Notes under the pieces: generated by a model
Told to the model about the DNA's origin: nothing
The model's database searches: none
What the model saw: only the letters and a program-made list of their open reading frames with translations
Made by a program: the position numbers and the translations under genes
DNA from: Amphiura filiformis
Lineage: Eukaryota; Echinodermata; Ophiuroidea; Amphilepidida; Amphiuridae
Direction: 5' to 3'
Assembly (NCBI RefSeq): GCF_039555335.1
Contig: NC_092647.1
Location: forward strand, 7,699,959-7,763,958
DNA length: 64,000 bases
Shown: in pieces, positions 47,870 to 59,876 of the stretch
How the letters are laid out: each line of letters opens with the position of its first letter
How positions within the stretch are numbered: position 1 is the first letter of the stretch

Positions 47870-49062
47870 CAATACTGAATTCTCTATCGTTTGCATCCAG
47901 CAATTCACAAACGTACACTATAAATAGCTTGACTGTACGGCTTGTCATATTGTACTGAATTAATTAATTGATTATTGTCATAAACCGGAAATTTCTTATA
48001 ATTATACACTTTTAACAGAAAGAAAGTTTGTTAAAATGCATTCCTCAAAACCAAGAACAAAAAACCGTTGACAAATTATTTGTTGAAGCAATACATGGCA
48101 CGTTCTATTTTATTCTAGAATATTCTTTGAAATAGCAAGTATAGAAACATAATATAAGGATTTTTAATTATCACGTTAAAATAGTACCTTGAAAGCTTAT
48201 ATAATACTGATATTTATATAGAATAACGATGTAGAGTATGATGATCTTTATATTTTAAAAAGTATACATGTACGAGTAAATTCTATTAAAAAGTAGAAAA
48301 ATATTTTACAAAACGATGATACTGTTCGCAGCAGTTCTGTTGAAATATCCAAGAAGGAAGAATTTGTATTTTCAAGTTTCGGTTTGGTTTTCTCGATGTT
48401 TTGAAACTGTTAATCAAGGGATATGTGTTCAGTTAACATGGATAATTCGCGAGCATGTTCTCCCATCTTTTGCAACTTATATCGCTCGTGGTTTGGCGCC
48501 ATTATCCACGTTGTCTGTACCTGCCTTGCTGTAACTATCTTTCCCCTTCCAAAACATCAATCCTCGTCCCTCTGTGATATAAAATCAAGAGAAAGCACAA
48601 TGCAGAGGTTATCACGTAAAAGTTCAAGTAAAGCCTGACTCTCATACATTTAATATTCGTTTTAGAAAGAAGTACATGAGGAATTGCTTCAAAAACCTAA
48701 AAGCGTGATGATCACCTTTTTCGTTGCTTTATACTGATGATTTCAAACTATATTAAACCGCCCCTGTGAATAATATTGCGACTATAAAGCTTGACTTTTT
48801 GTCAGTGCATGTCGCTACGCGCGCTAGGCGAATCGCGTATAAGACACAGTGGGTCGTAGACGGTTTATAGTAGTTTGGTATTTAATTGTCAATATGTGAA
48901 AATCATACCGATTATTGATCTTAGGTTCTTACAGTCTTACGGGATCTTAAATCTGACGGGAACGGAAATGTTACATGTCGTATATGCAAAACTTCTATTA
49001 TTATGTTCAAAATAATGGAACAATTTTCAAGCTAGTTAGAATCACAGTGTAATTGTACTTAC
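47870..49062. other. Spacer between lysozyme copy 3 and the SLC22 gene
   Basis: No exon recognised. The stretch 48470-48960 is the unit 3 version of 40120-41300. The missing last exon of the SLC22 gene should lie in or beyond this region but was not identified. Confidence 0.5.
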
Positions 49063-52000
49063 TCGCCATTATTTCAGCTTCTTCCAGAGTTTCAGGCAAA
49101 TGTCTACCAACAGTCTCAGGTAAAAATAACGTTGCCAATCCACCCATTAAAGAACTTGCTCCAAATATGAGCAACGGTAACGGTGGCCATGAGTCGGAGA
49201 GCAAAAGGACAAGTGGTGTCAAAATGGCGCTGATTCGAGCTGTGGTGGTGGCTAGTCCCATTCCCATGGCTCTGAATGAGAGAAGATCAGTATGAACAAA
49301 TATTGAATACAAATTCAAAAGGTGGATCGTTTTGTTAAAAATGTTTTGTTGTGAAAGTAAGGTGGGCGCTGGTTCATTCCTGTGTCCGTGACAAGTCTGT
49401 GCGAAAAGTAATTCCAAGTGGACCTCTTTTATCTTCTATCGTTGTTCCAAAGAAGAGCAGGTTTGCATGTCTACTTGCAATAGCATTGTTTATAGCACAG
49501 GTTACCACTATACTAGCAATATCATCGGGTATATTACACAGTTTTACCACTTCTTAAAATACCAATGTTACAATGTAGTTTTACCAATACCAATGTTTAT
49601 AACGTAGTTTTACCAATTTCTGCAATACCATTATAAAAATGTGGTTTTACCACTTATAGCTATATATAGAGCAATGTGTACGAGTCTTTTGCAAGAGGCA
49701 GTTATCACAAAACATTTAAATCAGTACCTTTGGCCAACATTAATAAAAGTTACACATTAATGTGCCCTCTAAGCTCAGTTACCTGACAGGCGTAGCATAG
49801 AGCTCAGCAGTATAGATGTACACCAATGTGTATGAGGCAGTTATGGCAAATTTGCCGATCATTCCAACAGTTGTACGAGCAGCTCCTTTGGCTACAAATT
49901 AGAACAGGAACATCAATTATTTTGTGTTTTTATCATCGATATATTGCAATGGTCAAACAAGGTTCATGAAATCAGTTATTGTACATTGCAATTAGAAAAG
50001 CTATATTATACAAATCTTGTTAGTATTTTTTGGTTCTCGTTCATGACCTCTTAACATTTTTAGTGAACCAACACACATCGTTTCACACATTATGACGAAG
50101 ATTCAATTCAAGAACGGAAGCACAGATTCTAATTGGTCAATAATTTCTGTGCCTGTTCTATGAGAGATGATGCACAAGATCATAAGATGCTCGTGAGGAC
50201 TCGAACTAAAGATCTCATAAAATAATACTGAAGTCCGGTCCTACAACCAGTGGTTACGAACTTCAATGTATCACTTCGTGTCCTGGATAACAACTCACGC
50301 ATAAAGGTGTTCAACAAGCATGCCAATCCACCCAGCACCATAAAGCATGATAGTGGTGTTCGTCGTCCCCACCTCTCCATGATATAAAGACAAATAAGAT
50401 CAGCAGGTATCTCGACTAAACCAGAAAAGAAGAAGGCCAGGTAGTTGTTCCATCCCAAACTAGCTGTTGTTATTGACAGTCCGACATACACAAGCATATT
50501 CACAAACCTAAGTATACGCAGATATAAAATATGTCCAACAATGTATTTTTAACTTTATCGAATCGTGCATTTCATATTACTTGGGGACATTTATGTCGGC
50601 CTTGGGGACATTCATTTATTATTCAATATCAGCGTATTTTAATACTTTGGTCTATATACTTAACCCAAAATTTCATATCTTTACGGGGCTGATACAAATT
50701 ATAAATAGTGTATAGTTCAGGGTCAAATTTTCAAAAGGTCACCGACCCTTACTGATAAAGTCACCAGCAGATGAAGAAAATCATTGCACCGCGCCGGACG
50801 GTACTCAGTCATATCGTCGTGGTTTTCACATACAGACCAACCCAAGATTACTAGAAACCGTACGTTTGTATTATACAGACTCTAGAGGGCGACATTTATC
50901 GCTCTTTTGTCATATGGTCGCTAACCGCGCTCGGTGAATCCCGTTTACAAGGCTTTTCATTGGTTAAGCCCTATATAGCGCAGCGAGGGTAAATATAGTA
51001 AAGTAAATCAAGAAATTAGAAATCAAGACGGCATAATTACAAGTGAAATTAACTTCAACTAACCAGATAAAGTTGATATTAATCGTGATGTTTCGTGTAT
51101 TTGGTCTCCGGAACAAATCTAGAACAGATGCGTTCTTTTGTTTTACTTTAGCGTGTTCATCCTGTGGAATACAAACAAACAGATTAGTTCAAATCAATCC
51201 CTTTGATCGGATATGTTTCTCCAGAAGTTTCAAACTTATAACTTGGGATTTGTGAAGACTGATACTAATGCACTTTAATCATTTTGAAAAAGCATCACGT
51301 GTCAGACCACGTCTTGTTTATTTTATAGGCATAATAATATCTCTAAACAAGAGGTTTTTAATATTATACGTCTATCCAAAAAAAAAATGAATCTAATTTG
51401 ATTAAAGTATGTAAATTACACACAAATGTCAATTTCCAACAGCATCCTTGTGTAACTTGAGATTTTTGATAGATATAGCATTTAAATTGAAATGGATCAA
51501 TGACATACCAGAAACTATATAACATAAAGAATTTCGTCACATCAAGACCAATCAAAACTTACGTTTCTGGACGTTTCATCAACCATCTGTTGACTTTATC
51601 AGCAGTGTTGCTGTTTTAAAGTGCTGTGTGATATTGAAGTAGGAGCAGCATCAACTTCTGTGTCAAAGTTCTTATGCAACACATGTTCGTACAGATGTGA
51701 AGCATCAAAATATCGGTGATTAGTCGTTTGGTTATCTAAAACTTTCTTCACCCAATGGAATTTGGAGACCTGCCCAGATAATCGGTGGATGTTACAATCT
51801 AAGTGCGGATAGGTTTGCGCCAGGTTCGGCCGCAACTTGCCTAGTTGATGCGATCTGATTGTGATGACTCACCATGAAGCAAAATTACAGCGCTTTGAAT
51901 CTTTCAAGATCTGGAAAAAGTCGCTATATGAATTCGAAATTTATTATTATCAACCCCTGTGTCGAAGTTCTTATGCAACACAGGATCGTGCAGATGTGAA

Positions 52001-55000
52001 AGTTGGTAGGCCCCTCATCTCTGTTTACGAGCTTGCCGCTGTTCCTCCGGAACCAGATTGCTTCTTTGATACATCTTGTCTTGCTGTTTGTTTCCTTATC
52101 TATGATGAAACAACCAGCAAGACAAGATGGATCAAAGAAGCAATCTGGATCCCAAGGAACAGCAGCAAGCTCATGATCCTTGACAGAGATGAGGGGGCTT
52201 ACCAACTTTCACATCTGTACGATCCTGTATAGCATAAGAACTTTGACACAGGGGTTGATGCTGCTCCAACTTCTCAAGTTGCCGGTTCAATATAACACAG
52301 TACTTCAAAACAGCAACACTGCTGATGAAGTCAACCGATGGTTGCTGAAACGTCCAGAAACGTACGTTTTGACTGGTCTTGATCTGATGAAATTCTTTAA
52401 GTTATGGATAATCTACCGATGAATTTATTTAAGGACATACCAGAAATTGCTTCCTTGTTTCCTGATTGAAAATATCTGCAGACAATTCCACCCCATTGAC
52501 ACGGGAGATATTTCGAATAATCTTCTCCGCTTCATCAAATTTCTGATGTGAGATCAGCCAACGAGCAGATTCGGGAACAACCCTGGGATTGAAAAAGAAC
52601 CAAACAAGCAATAAAAAGCGGTTAAAAACAATGAAACTTGAACCTTAAAGTTTAACTCTAGAACTACGAGGGGGTTGTACCAACCCCCTCAGATTTTTTA
52701 TCCGTCATAAAAAATGCATGCGTTTACGCCCAAACGACCTAAGCTCATCGTAGATCCATTCTTTGTGAATTTTAGTGATAATTGTTTTACGACCCCAGCA
52801 CCTTACCCAGGAGAAATTTATGGGGGTGGCAACAACCCGTAGTCTGAGTTACAAAATTGGCTTAGTAGTTCCAGGATATAAAGGCATAATTACTCAGTCG
52901 GTAAGATCACCTCTGGAGTGACCTAGAAGAGGTTCTGGAATTCAAAATAAAATTGTTAACCTATCAAAAAATGTGGGCACTTTGCTTTGATCTGGCTATG
53001 TTTATTTCACTAAACAGCCAGACGACGCGATTACTCAAATTTCCTTTTACTTACCGTATGAAAAGGAATGCTACAAGCACAGGTAATGTGATGACAATTT
53101 GAAGTATTTGCCAATTTCTGATGAGGAAAGCCAGTAAAGCTAAAATCATGAATCCTAATGCGAATACCACGGCTATGAACACACCAGAAGCAGTACGACG
53201 AGATGGACCTACGAATTCAGCACCTAACACGGGTAAAAATATGGGAGAGTTTACAATGATATTTTAAACCGTAAAGGTTCGCCTCAGAGGATGATTTAAG
53301 CACTTCCCACCACGCCACTGTGTTGACTTGCGGTTAGCTCAGCTGTGTGAGTGAACATGACACCACTGCTCGCACATTGCATTGACGGGCATGGTTAAAT
53401 TTGAATTTGGACTGATATATTTACAATAAAAACGCATTCAAAATGCCAGTCGATTTCACATTTTATGTTACCTACATAAGGTGTGAATTATCCTTTATGC
53501 ATACATCACTTTTGTTCTGAATCGACCAAGTAAATAATGACATACGCACAATTATCCCCAAACAGAAATAAAACAACACGTTGACAACTTTTTGCGACTC
53601 ATGTCGACATTAGAAAAAGATCAGTGAATTTATTTACCAAATGTTTGTTGACAAAGAAAACTGGAATCAGCCAATACACAAGCAGCCCAAAATTGGACAA
53701 GCGATTGCTGGTACTATACTTTTCTGGTGGTTACCTAAAAGTAGCAAAAGGGCAAAGCATGCTAGCAAGCACGCAAGAGACAACTTTGTTGATGTGAATA
53801 TACCTCATGACGAACTCCGCCGGGACAAACCTGGAGTCCATGTAAGTTGACTCATAAAAAGCAAAAGGGCAAAGCAAGCATGCTAGAGACAACTTTGTTG
53901 ATGTGAATATACCTCATGACGAACTCCGCCGGGACAAACCCGGAGTCCATGTAAGGTGACTCATAAAAAGCCCAGATAAATAATAAGGAGACAACTTTAC
54001 CCGGTATGAAAATACCTACGTGGTGAGCTCCATTCGTGATTACCTATAGAGCAGGTTCCTCACTAAAATGCCGCGGTCTTAGCAAAGCTGAGGCCTTCAA
54101 ATATAAAGATAATTGGATCAAAGCATGATCTCAATGAAAAAGCAAACATTGACTGGCTGAAACCTTCGTTTTCCATATAAATACATAGCGTGCTCCCCCG
54201 GGCGTGCTCCACTAGACTACTGAAGCCATAATTGCTATTCAGGAAGATTACCTGACAGAAAAATAATGATTGTTTTGAAATAACTGGTTAAGTTAATGTA
54301 AGAACTACACTATTACATTAAATATCAAAAATTCGGACAGAAAAACTGCCTCTTACACACTTCACGTATCAATTATACACTAAGTATCGAGTAACATTGC
54401 CCTCATTTTGTGGTGAATATATCTGCTTGGTTGGCTTTGTTACTCGACTAGTAATAGTAATAAATACCCACTCTACCTATTCGCGAAGCCTCATGATAAT
54501 TCTTATACTAATTCTGGAAAGTATTTCATATTTTGTTTTGAATATGAATAATATCTTCAATCAATATATTCCCTACCTTCACCATTAATGGGTGTGGTGG
54601 GTGGGAGAAAATTTTTCACCGATCTTCCTCCAATGCTTCATCGACAGAGAATGACGCTCTAGCTCACAAGCATGGCGTCGAGCAAGCAGTACCGACACAC
54701 GTGATTGGACCCCACATCGCACCAACGAATCACGCCATTGGCCAAAGCTAGTTACCCGGGAAAACCCTGACCTTTGACCCGGCCTGAAACTTTCTTTCTG
54801 CAGGTGATAAATTGAGTTTCACCGCGATATACGCAATGAAACTGTATTCTTAAACAACATCTTTTGCACAGAATTCAATGGGATTTGAAAAGTAAAGTGG
54901 CAGTTGAAACTCTAGTGATAACACGTTTGCAGTGCATGATGGGGCTTCCTTAAAGCATCCTCTGGGTTCGCCTCATGGTGCTATGGGCTCCCTTGACATA

Positions 55001-55701
55001 AGTGGAATTTTAGGCATAACCTAAAAGTACCCTCACGAAAAAATACCACCAGCAAAAAAGGCCACGGAACCTTAGTGCGCCATTAGGCGAATCTTTACGG
55101 TATATAGAAACCATAGCTAGTAATAGTCATTGAAACCATAAAACATTAACCAATACTTTGATCAGCTCGTAATCGGCGGGAATTGTTAGGCCTTTACCAC
55201 TACACCGAAAACGAGACCGACGTTAAAAGTGATATAGTTGACCTGTATATATTTTGCGTGTTAAAGAAAGTAGACAAAGTCTATGACATTAATGAATAAC
55301 TTGTGATGCTTGTGGTGAGATATCACAAGATAATTCGCAAAATAAAATATATTGATATTAATCCGCGATGTTATAAGGCCCGCCGATTACGAGCTGATCA
55401 AACTATACAGGTTTTCGCTTCGATATCCACCAAAATGGCATGGAATTTCATTAACTGTCTTATGGAAGAATGACTACGGATTACTTCAGATTTCAAGGTA
55501 AAGATAATTGACAGAAACTGAACATTAATATCATAATGTGACTTACCAATAACGAAAGCTGTGAGATAGATACCCGAGTTTGCAGCGGCAACAAAGAATC
55601 GAAAGAATGCATAACTCCAGAAATTGGGTGAAAAAGCAGTAGCCACACCAAATACTACCTGAACAGCGATGCCCATGAAAAGTGTAGGTTTGCGACCGAT
55701 T
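49063..55701 (-). CDS. SLC22-family (organic cation/anion) transporter, partial gene model
   Basis: A 12-helix plasma-membrane transporter of the major facilitator superfamily for organic ions. Six exons recognised, in transcription order: 55547-55701 (IGRKPTLF..., then FRFFVAAANSGIYLTAFVIG), 53055-53223 (AEFVGPSRR and two helices), 52441-52582 (VVPESARWLISHQKF), 50299-50507 (FVNMLVYVGLS..., MERWGRR), 49783-49891 (GMIGKFAITASYTLVYIYTAELYATPVR) and 49063-49271 (RAMGMGLATT..., LFLPETVGRHLPETLEEAE). AG and GT sites flank each, and phases fit across all joins except from 52441 to 50507, where one exon (helix 6-7 region) is missing. Exons for helix 1 and the large outer loop are not found up to 64 kb, nor is the last exon after the GTAAGT donor at 49061. 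It is either a gene with unseen exons or a decaying copy. Confidence 0.8.
51502..52446. mobile_element. Inverted pair of Penelope-like element 3' ends in an SLC22 intron
   Basis: Two truncated copies of the same element face away from a centre near 52090. On the plus strand: TRWIKEAIWIPRN...LDRDEGAYQLSHLYDPV (about 52113-52230). On the minus strand: TRCIKEAIWFRRNSGKLVNRDEG (about 52060-51985). This is the C-terminal part of the GIY-YIG endonuclease found in many Penelope-like elements, with KEA holding the conserved Glu. The 3' tails form arms to 51515 and 52433. A 13-bp direct repeat GACATACCAGAAA flanks the whole (51502-51514 and 52434-52446), a target duplication. It covers the donor of the 52441-52582 exon, so the donor is duplicated rather than lost. 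Both copies are broken. Confidence 0.7.
52322..52365 (+). ncRNA. Candidate hammerhead-ribozyme-like motif in the Penelope-like 3' tail
   Basis: CTGATGA (52322-52328) is followed by a helix-forming stretch (AGTCAACC/GGTTGCT, 52329-52346), then GAAAC (52347-52351) and ACGT...ACGTA, which can form a short stem III ending in a GTA cleavage triplet. Helix I pairing is poor. Penelope-like elements are known to carry type I hammerheads near their ends. The minus-strand copy (about 51605-51560) has CTGATAA and is probably inactive. Confidence 0.4.
53740..53970. repeat. Tandem duplication of about 115 bp in an SLC22 intron
   Basis: Two units, each with GAGACAACTTTGTTGATGTG, CGAACTCCGCCGGGACAAAC and GTGACTCATAAAAAGC or a near variant. 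No coding sense was found on either strand. Confidence 0.8.
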
Positions 55702-56600
55702 CTATAAAGGAAGAAGTGAAAGAAGAAAAATAAAACCTCAAATTTAAATGGATTTTAAGGGATCGCATACTAGGACTGTCCATCTGATATCAAATAATTT
55801 ACATTACATTTTTGACACAATATACAATCTTGTGCATTCACCTGTATATGAATGACCTTGTGCAAGGATTTGGCATAACAAAGGAACAAGCTCCGATATC
55901 CAGCGTGAGGTCAAATTTTTTCAAATGATGGTTGGCTACTGACACCCACCCCTACACACTCTCCCCACAACCCCCTCACGTATACACCACACTAACATCG
56001 ACGCATACCAAAACAAAATACACATGCACTAGGCCCCCCGGGGCACTCACTAAAAATGGGTGACGGGGATATGCGGCCACATTGACCCCTCTCACCCAAT
56101 GACCCCTTTTTTGTTTTACTGAACTCCCTCTCACCCAATGACCCCCTTTTTTGTTTTACTGAACTCCCTCTCACTCAATGACCCTCTTTTTTTTATTTTC
56201 CTGTTCAGGCTTTTTTCAAGAATTTTGGACACATTTCTAACCGAATGACCCCGTTTTTCATTATTTTTCAAATTTCAATTTTTATGAATTTTTGAAAATT
56301 TTTTATCAACTTTTATATTTTGACCAAAACCAAAAAAAAATTCCCAGTCTCACAGAGAGACCTCACTTTTTGGTAAGGGTTTCCCCGGTCTCATGAAAAG
56401 ACCCCCCCCAGCCGGGCCCAAACAAAATTTCTTCGTTTTTAAACGAATATCGCAATTCAATTAAATGGAGTCCTTTTGTGAATCATGAAGGAAGTAATTA
56501 TTTAATAACCAAGATTTCTCTTTATTTTTTCCTTTAATATGCACATACCGAACCCTAAGAAAAACAGATAGGCCTAGGCGTAGGCCTAGTCCAAATTGTG
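55702..56600. repeat. Spacer with tandem CACCCAATGACCCC-type repeat
   Basis: At about 56085-56195 three units of about 57 bp (ACCCCTTTTTTGTTTTACTG, AACTCCCTCTCACCCAATG) stand in tandem, followed by more degenerate ACCCC motifs to 56410. The first coding exons of SLC22 would be expected here or further right but none is recognisable. Confidence 0.65.
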
Positions 56601-56904
56601 TTATGAAACTTCGTTCATGAAACAAGTTTCGATCACACAATGAGTATGTTTCGCTTTAGCTGAGTTTACAATACATCCGTGTTCACCATGTTCACCATGT
56701 TCAGCAGACACTGCACTTGTTTAATGAAAATCGTATAATATTTTTTTCATATAGGCCTACAACGTTGCTGATACCGACTCATCACGACCAAATTGGGAAA
56801 TTCCCCCAATGCAATACAACATAAAACGTATTCATGAAACAAGTTTCGATCACATGATATGAGTGTACTATAATAAACATCTCAAAAAAAGTAACTAACC
56901 CCCC
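56601..56904 (+). pseudogene. Relic promoter and exon 1 region of lysozyme copy 4
   Basis: The blocks TTTCGATCACA, GCAGACACTGCAC and GAAAATCGTA follow the order of the copy 1-3 promoters, then ACAACGTTGCTGA corresponds to exon 1 codons, but no signal-peptide frame survives. A second promoter-like block with the kappaB site follows at 56780-56880, so the promoter itself was duplicated. Confidence 0.6.
56795..56804 (+). promoter_or_regulatory. NF-kappaB-like site in relic promoter of copy 4
   Basis: GGGAAATTCC followed by CCCAATGC, as in copies 1 and 2. It has no start codon exon within reach. Confidence 0.4.
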
Positions 56905-57149
56905 TTAAATAATGATCATTATTCAAAAAGGGGCTATTGTAATACCCCGGTGTAATACAGATCTGTAAAATGCGTTGGAAGCAGAATTTATTTCTGCGCA
57001 TTTTGACACCTCATTTGATACGATAGCCCAGAAAACAATAAAACACCGGTCAATTTAATTTAGTGAGGTCCAGATTTGAAAGTTGCACTTAAGGCCATTT
57101 AGGCCAAAGTTGGACCAAATTTGAGTAATATTTCGGATTTTCCCGTTTC

Positions 57150-57603
57150 TACTGCACGGAAGATCATAAGGCCGAATAAAAATAAAACATGTTTCTCGTC
57201 CCCTTCCGCTTCCTTTTTTGAGGCCGCTTCAAATTTATTTTCAGTTTTTTAAAATTCAGTCAAAACTTTTGAAGAAAGATGTCTTGGAAGTTGAGATGTT
57301 TTCTATAGCCTTGCTAATATGCAAGAAACAATTCTGGATGGTTCTGTGATCACTAGCGGGGGCGTACCTACCAGAACAATAAAATAAAAAGGGCCTCAAG
57401 CCCCTCTTCCTCCTTTTTAAACCCGGACGAGAAACATGTTTTATTTTTACTCGGCCAAATCATCCCGAGACACGCTCCAGATAATATGCAAATGCATGGA
57501 GTACAATACCAATCACCTGTTTAACTGGTATTGATCAAAGTAATTCTTTGTACTCCATGCATTAGCATATCTTATGGAGCGTGTCTGAGGATGATTTGAT
57601 TCA
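57150..57603. mobile_element. Palindromic foldback MITE, family 1, copy 2, with a nested MITE
   Basis: The arms ACACGCTCCAG...CATGCAAT and their inverse (57457-57603) match 4941-5147. In copy 1 the left arm runs CACGGAAGGTCATTAG...AAATCATCC. Here CACGGAAGATCATA (about 57156-57169) is separated from AAATCATCC by 57172-57456. Confidence 0.7.
57172..57456. mobile_element. MITE with GGCCGAATAAAAATAAAACA inverted ends, nested
   Basis: The 31-bp left end is mirrored at 57425-57456 with one or two changes. It lies inside the left arm of a foldback element, so it is the younger of the two. Confidence 0.75.
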
Positions 57604-57767
57604 CGGCGGAAGTGCAGGGCAGCATGAGTGAACACGGGTCACTGAATTAGCATAAAGGTCACACAAAACAGCTTCCGCGCAAGCGTGGTAACCTCACAGT
57701 GAAAAGTTTGACCTTACAAAGCTGTCGAGTATTTAGATACAGCAGTATAGTGTGTAAGTTCGTAGTG

Positions 57768-58763
57768 CGTTGGCTCGTTATCATGCGGACCATATCAAAT
57801 CAAAGATGGTTACTGGGAGGACGCTAGGCAGAAAAGAGGAGATCTAGACGGTGGTAAATATAACAATTCCTTTTAACGGAAACTTTCGCTTTATATTAGA
57901 TCAGTGGTACATGGTACAAAATGTACCCAATGGTATAGCCAGTGCTTTCAAGTGGGCTACTTATCCATTAGGAGCAAAACAAAAATGCGGACAAGACACT
58001 GGAAGAGAAAAATAGCAGAATGGAATCACTGGGGCAAATTCAATAATATATAATCGACGTAAAAGTACCCGGGAAAAGTACCTTTTAGCTCCTTTTGCCG
58101 TTGCGACAAGTGCAGCGACAATTTTGAACGAAGCGTTTTCCTCAGCGACAAATTGTTGAGAAGGAGAACTAAGTCCGTTTTCTGTTCTCCATTTCCGGTT
58201 GTGCCAGTTTGTTTAAAGAACGAAGTCTCAAACAAACGTATGCTTTTGAGCATAACATTGCAGCCGATCAACCCAATCAAAATCACAGTGGAAAGCAAAT
58301 CGGTCGTGACTGACGGTTAGCATTCTAATAAGTCGGGACAGACATTGCGTTTTCGTTTCGTTTCAATTCACTCAGCGATTTTCGGATTATTATACATCTT
58401 TGAGGGCTTTGTTCTCCTTCCATTTGGGTTTGTTGCTGATAAGCGCTCACGGTGGCAAATTTCCTGCTGCGTTTGCTGAAACGCACCCACAAACATATAT
58501 GTAAACGTCGTACTATAATCTGGCCTTAAGTTAACAGTTCTTTGTATCCCATTTTTTTTTCAGACTGGAAGAAATGCACCGCCACGTTTGAGTGTAGTGA
58601 GCGCGCTGTTCAGGGTTATATGATGCGCTACGCCGTCAGTTCCCGTATTGGACACACACCGACGTGTGAGGACTTTGCACGCATTCATAACGGGGGACCT
58701 AATGGATACAAAAACCCTAACACCCTGGTGTACTGGGAAAGGGTGAAAGCCTGTCTTTCTTAG
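57768..58763 (+). pseudogene. i-type lysozyme, copy 4, 5'-truncated
   Basis: Exon 2 is present only from GTTGGCTCGTTATCATGC onward (57768-57853), so CICxxESGC and the catalytic Glu and Asp are absent. Its donor GTAAAT is intact. Exon 3 (58564-58763) is complete with TTTTCAG acceptor, [37 protein letters not shown], and stop TAG. Exon 1 is a relic near 56750. Without the catalytic half it cannot be a working lysozyme. Unrelated DNA precedes the break point at 57768. Confidence 0.88.
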
Positions 58764-58869
58764 CAATCTCGAACTTTTGCAAACTAGCAATTCACAAATA
58801 GTAATAGTAGGCTACCAGTAGTAATTACTCATTACATAAATATCACCAAGAATAGCCTACTTCAACAGG

Positions 58870-59030
58870 AGTATGACGCACACCGGCATTGGGAAATGGT
58901 GAAAGCCCGTCTCTCTTAGCAATCTTGAACTTTAGCAAACTAGCAAATCACAAATAGTAATAGTACTAGTAGTAGTAACTCATCACATAAAATTATATCA
59001 CCATGAATACTTCAACATGAATATACCGGT
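58870..59030 (+). repeat. Duplicated 3' end of lysozyme exon 3 and 3' flank
   Basis: TGGGAAATGGTGAAAGCCCG and TCTCTTAGCAATCTTGAAC repeat the last codons and first 3' flank of exon 3 (from 58730), followed by the same AGCAAACTAGCAA and TAGTAATAGTA stretch. A local tandem duplication. Confidence 0.75.
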
Positions 59031-59387
59031 CAAACGTATTGCAACATCGCAACATCATTAAAAAAAATCGGATTCATCTAATATCCTGTAGAAATCACAT
59101 TACGTAGTAGATGACATCATGACAATATTGTTTGCACGAAACAAGTACGATCAGGCTAAATGAGATGGAAGGAGCTACATTATGCGTGTATACCAGTGCT
59201 TATGATGACAGCCATAATGGAAACTTTTTAAAGTGGCCTTTTTTTGTGGCCTTTTAAAAAAGGCCACAAAATATCCAGATGCTTTTAGAATGTTCAACAT
59301 TATGGTTTAATTGGTTTCTGCAAAGTATCAGGAAAATGATTCAGTACAGAAGACCCGCAAATAAGTTCATCAGGATTGTCAATGAAA

Positions 59388-59870
59388 TAAATATAGCAAA
59401 ATTCTTGTTAGCAAATCCAGAATTAGATGTTACATACCTCGATCAATGACAGTTTCGTGCTAACACTGTCATTGCTAACACTGTCATTAACACTGTTGAG
59501 CACTTTCTCAAATTGAATGACCAATTCAACTGATCATGTTTCTGAGGAAAACCATGTTATTGGATGGGAACAGTCAGAAATAAAGGACAGAGAACAGAAC
59601 AGAAATAGGAGATATATCAAGGAAGCCATCTGGATAAGAAAGGAGGGGGCCAAAACACTCAACAGAGACCAAGGGAACTACTTTCTTCCGCATATTTATG
59701 ACCAAGTTCTAAAACAAACAGCGCCACCAACGTCAGTTCCGCCAGGAAGCAGCTGTCGAGGTGCGGGAATTGCACTCAATTTGAGAAAGTGCTAAGTGTT
59801 AGCACGAAACTGTCATTGATCGAGGTATGTAACATCTAATGCTGGATTTGATAAGAAGAATTTTGCTATA
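59388..59870. mobile_element. Penelope-like element 3' fragment inside an inverted repeat
   Basis: Plus strand frame 59517-59795 has RYIKEAIWIRKEG, LNRDQGNYFLPHIYDQVL, the C-terminal end of a Penelope-like GIY-YIG domain, broken off upstream. It is flanked by inverted arms: 59388-59531 (ATGTTACATACCTCGATCAA, GAGCACTTTCTCAAATTGA) and 59773-59870. In the right arm GTGCTAAGTGTTAGCAC followed by GAAACTGTC resembles hammerhead helix II plus GAAAC, but the CTGATGA box reads TTGAGAA. Confidence 0.65.
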
Positions 59871-59876
59871 TTGATT

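Noticed and set aside
51557-51605. Apparent SLC22 exon reading NTADKVNRWLMKRPET on the minus strand before a GTAAG
   Set aside because: The same sequence occurs inverted at 52310-52370 as part of the Penelope-like tail, and it does not resemble any SLC22 region; it is better explained as the ribozyme-like motif.
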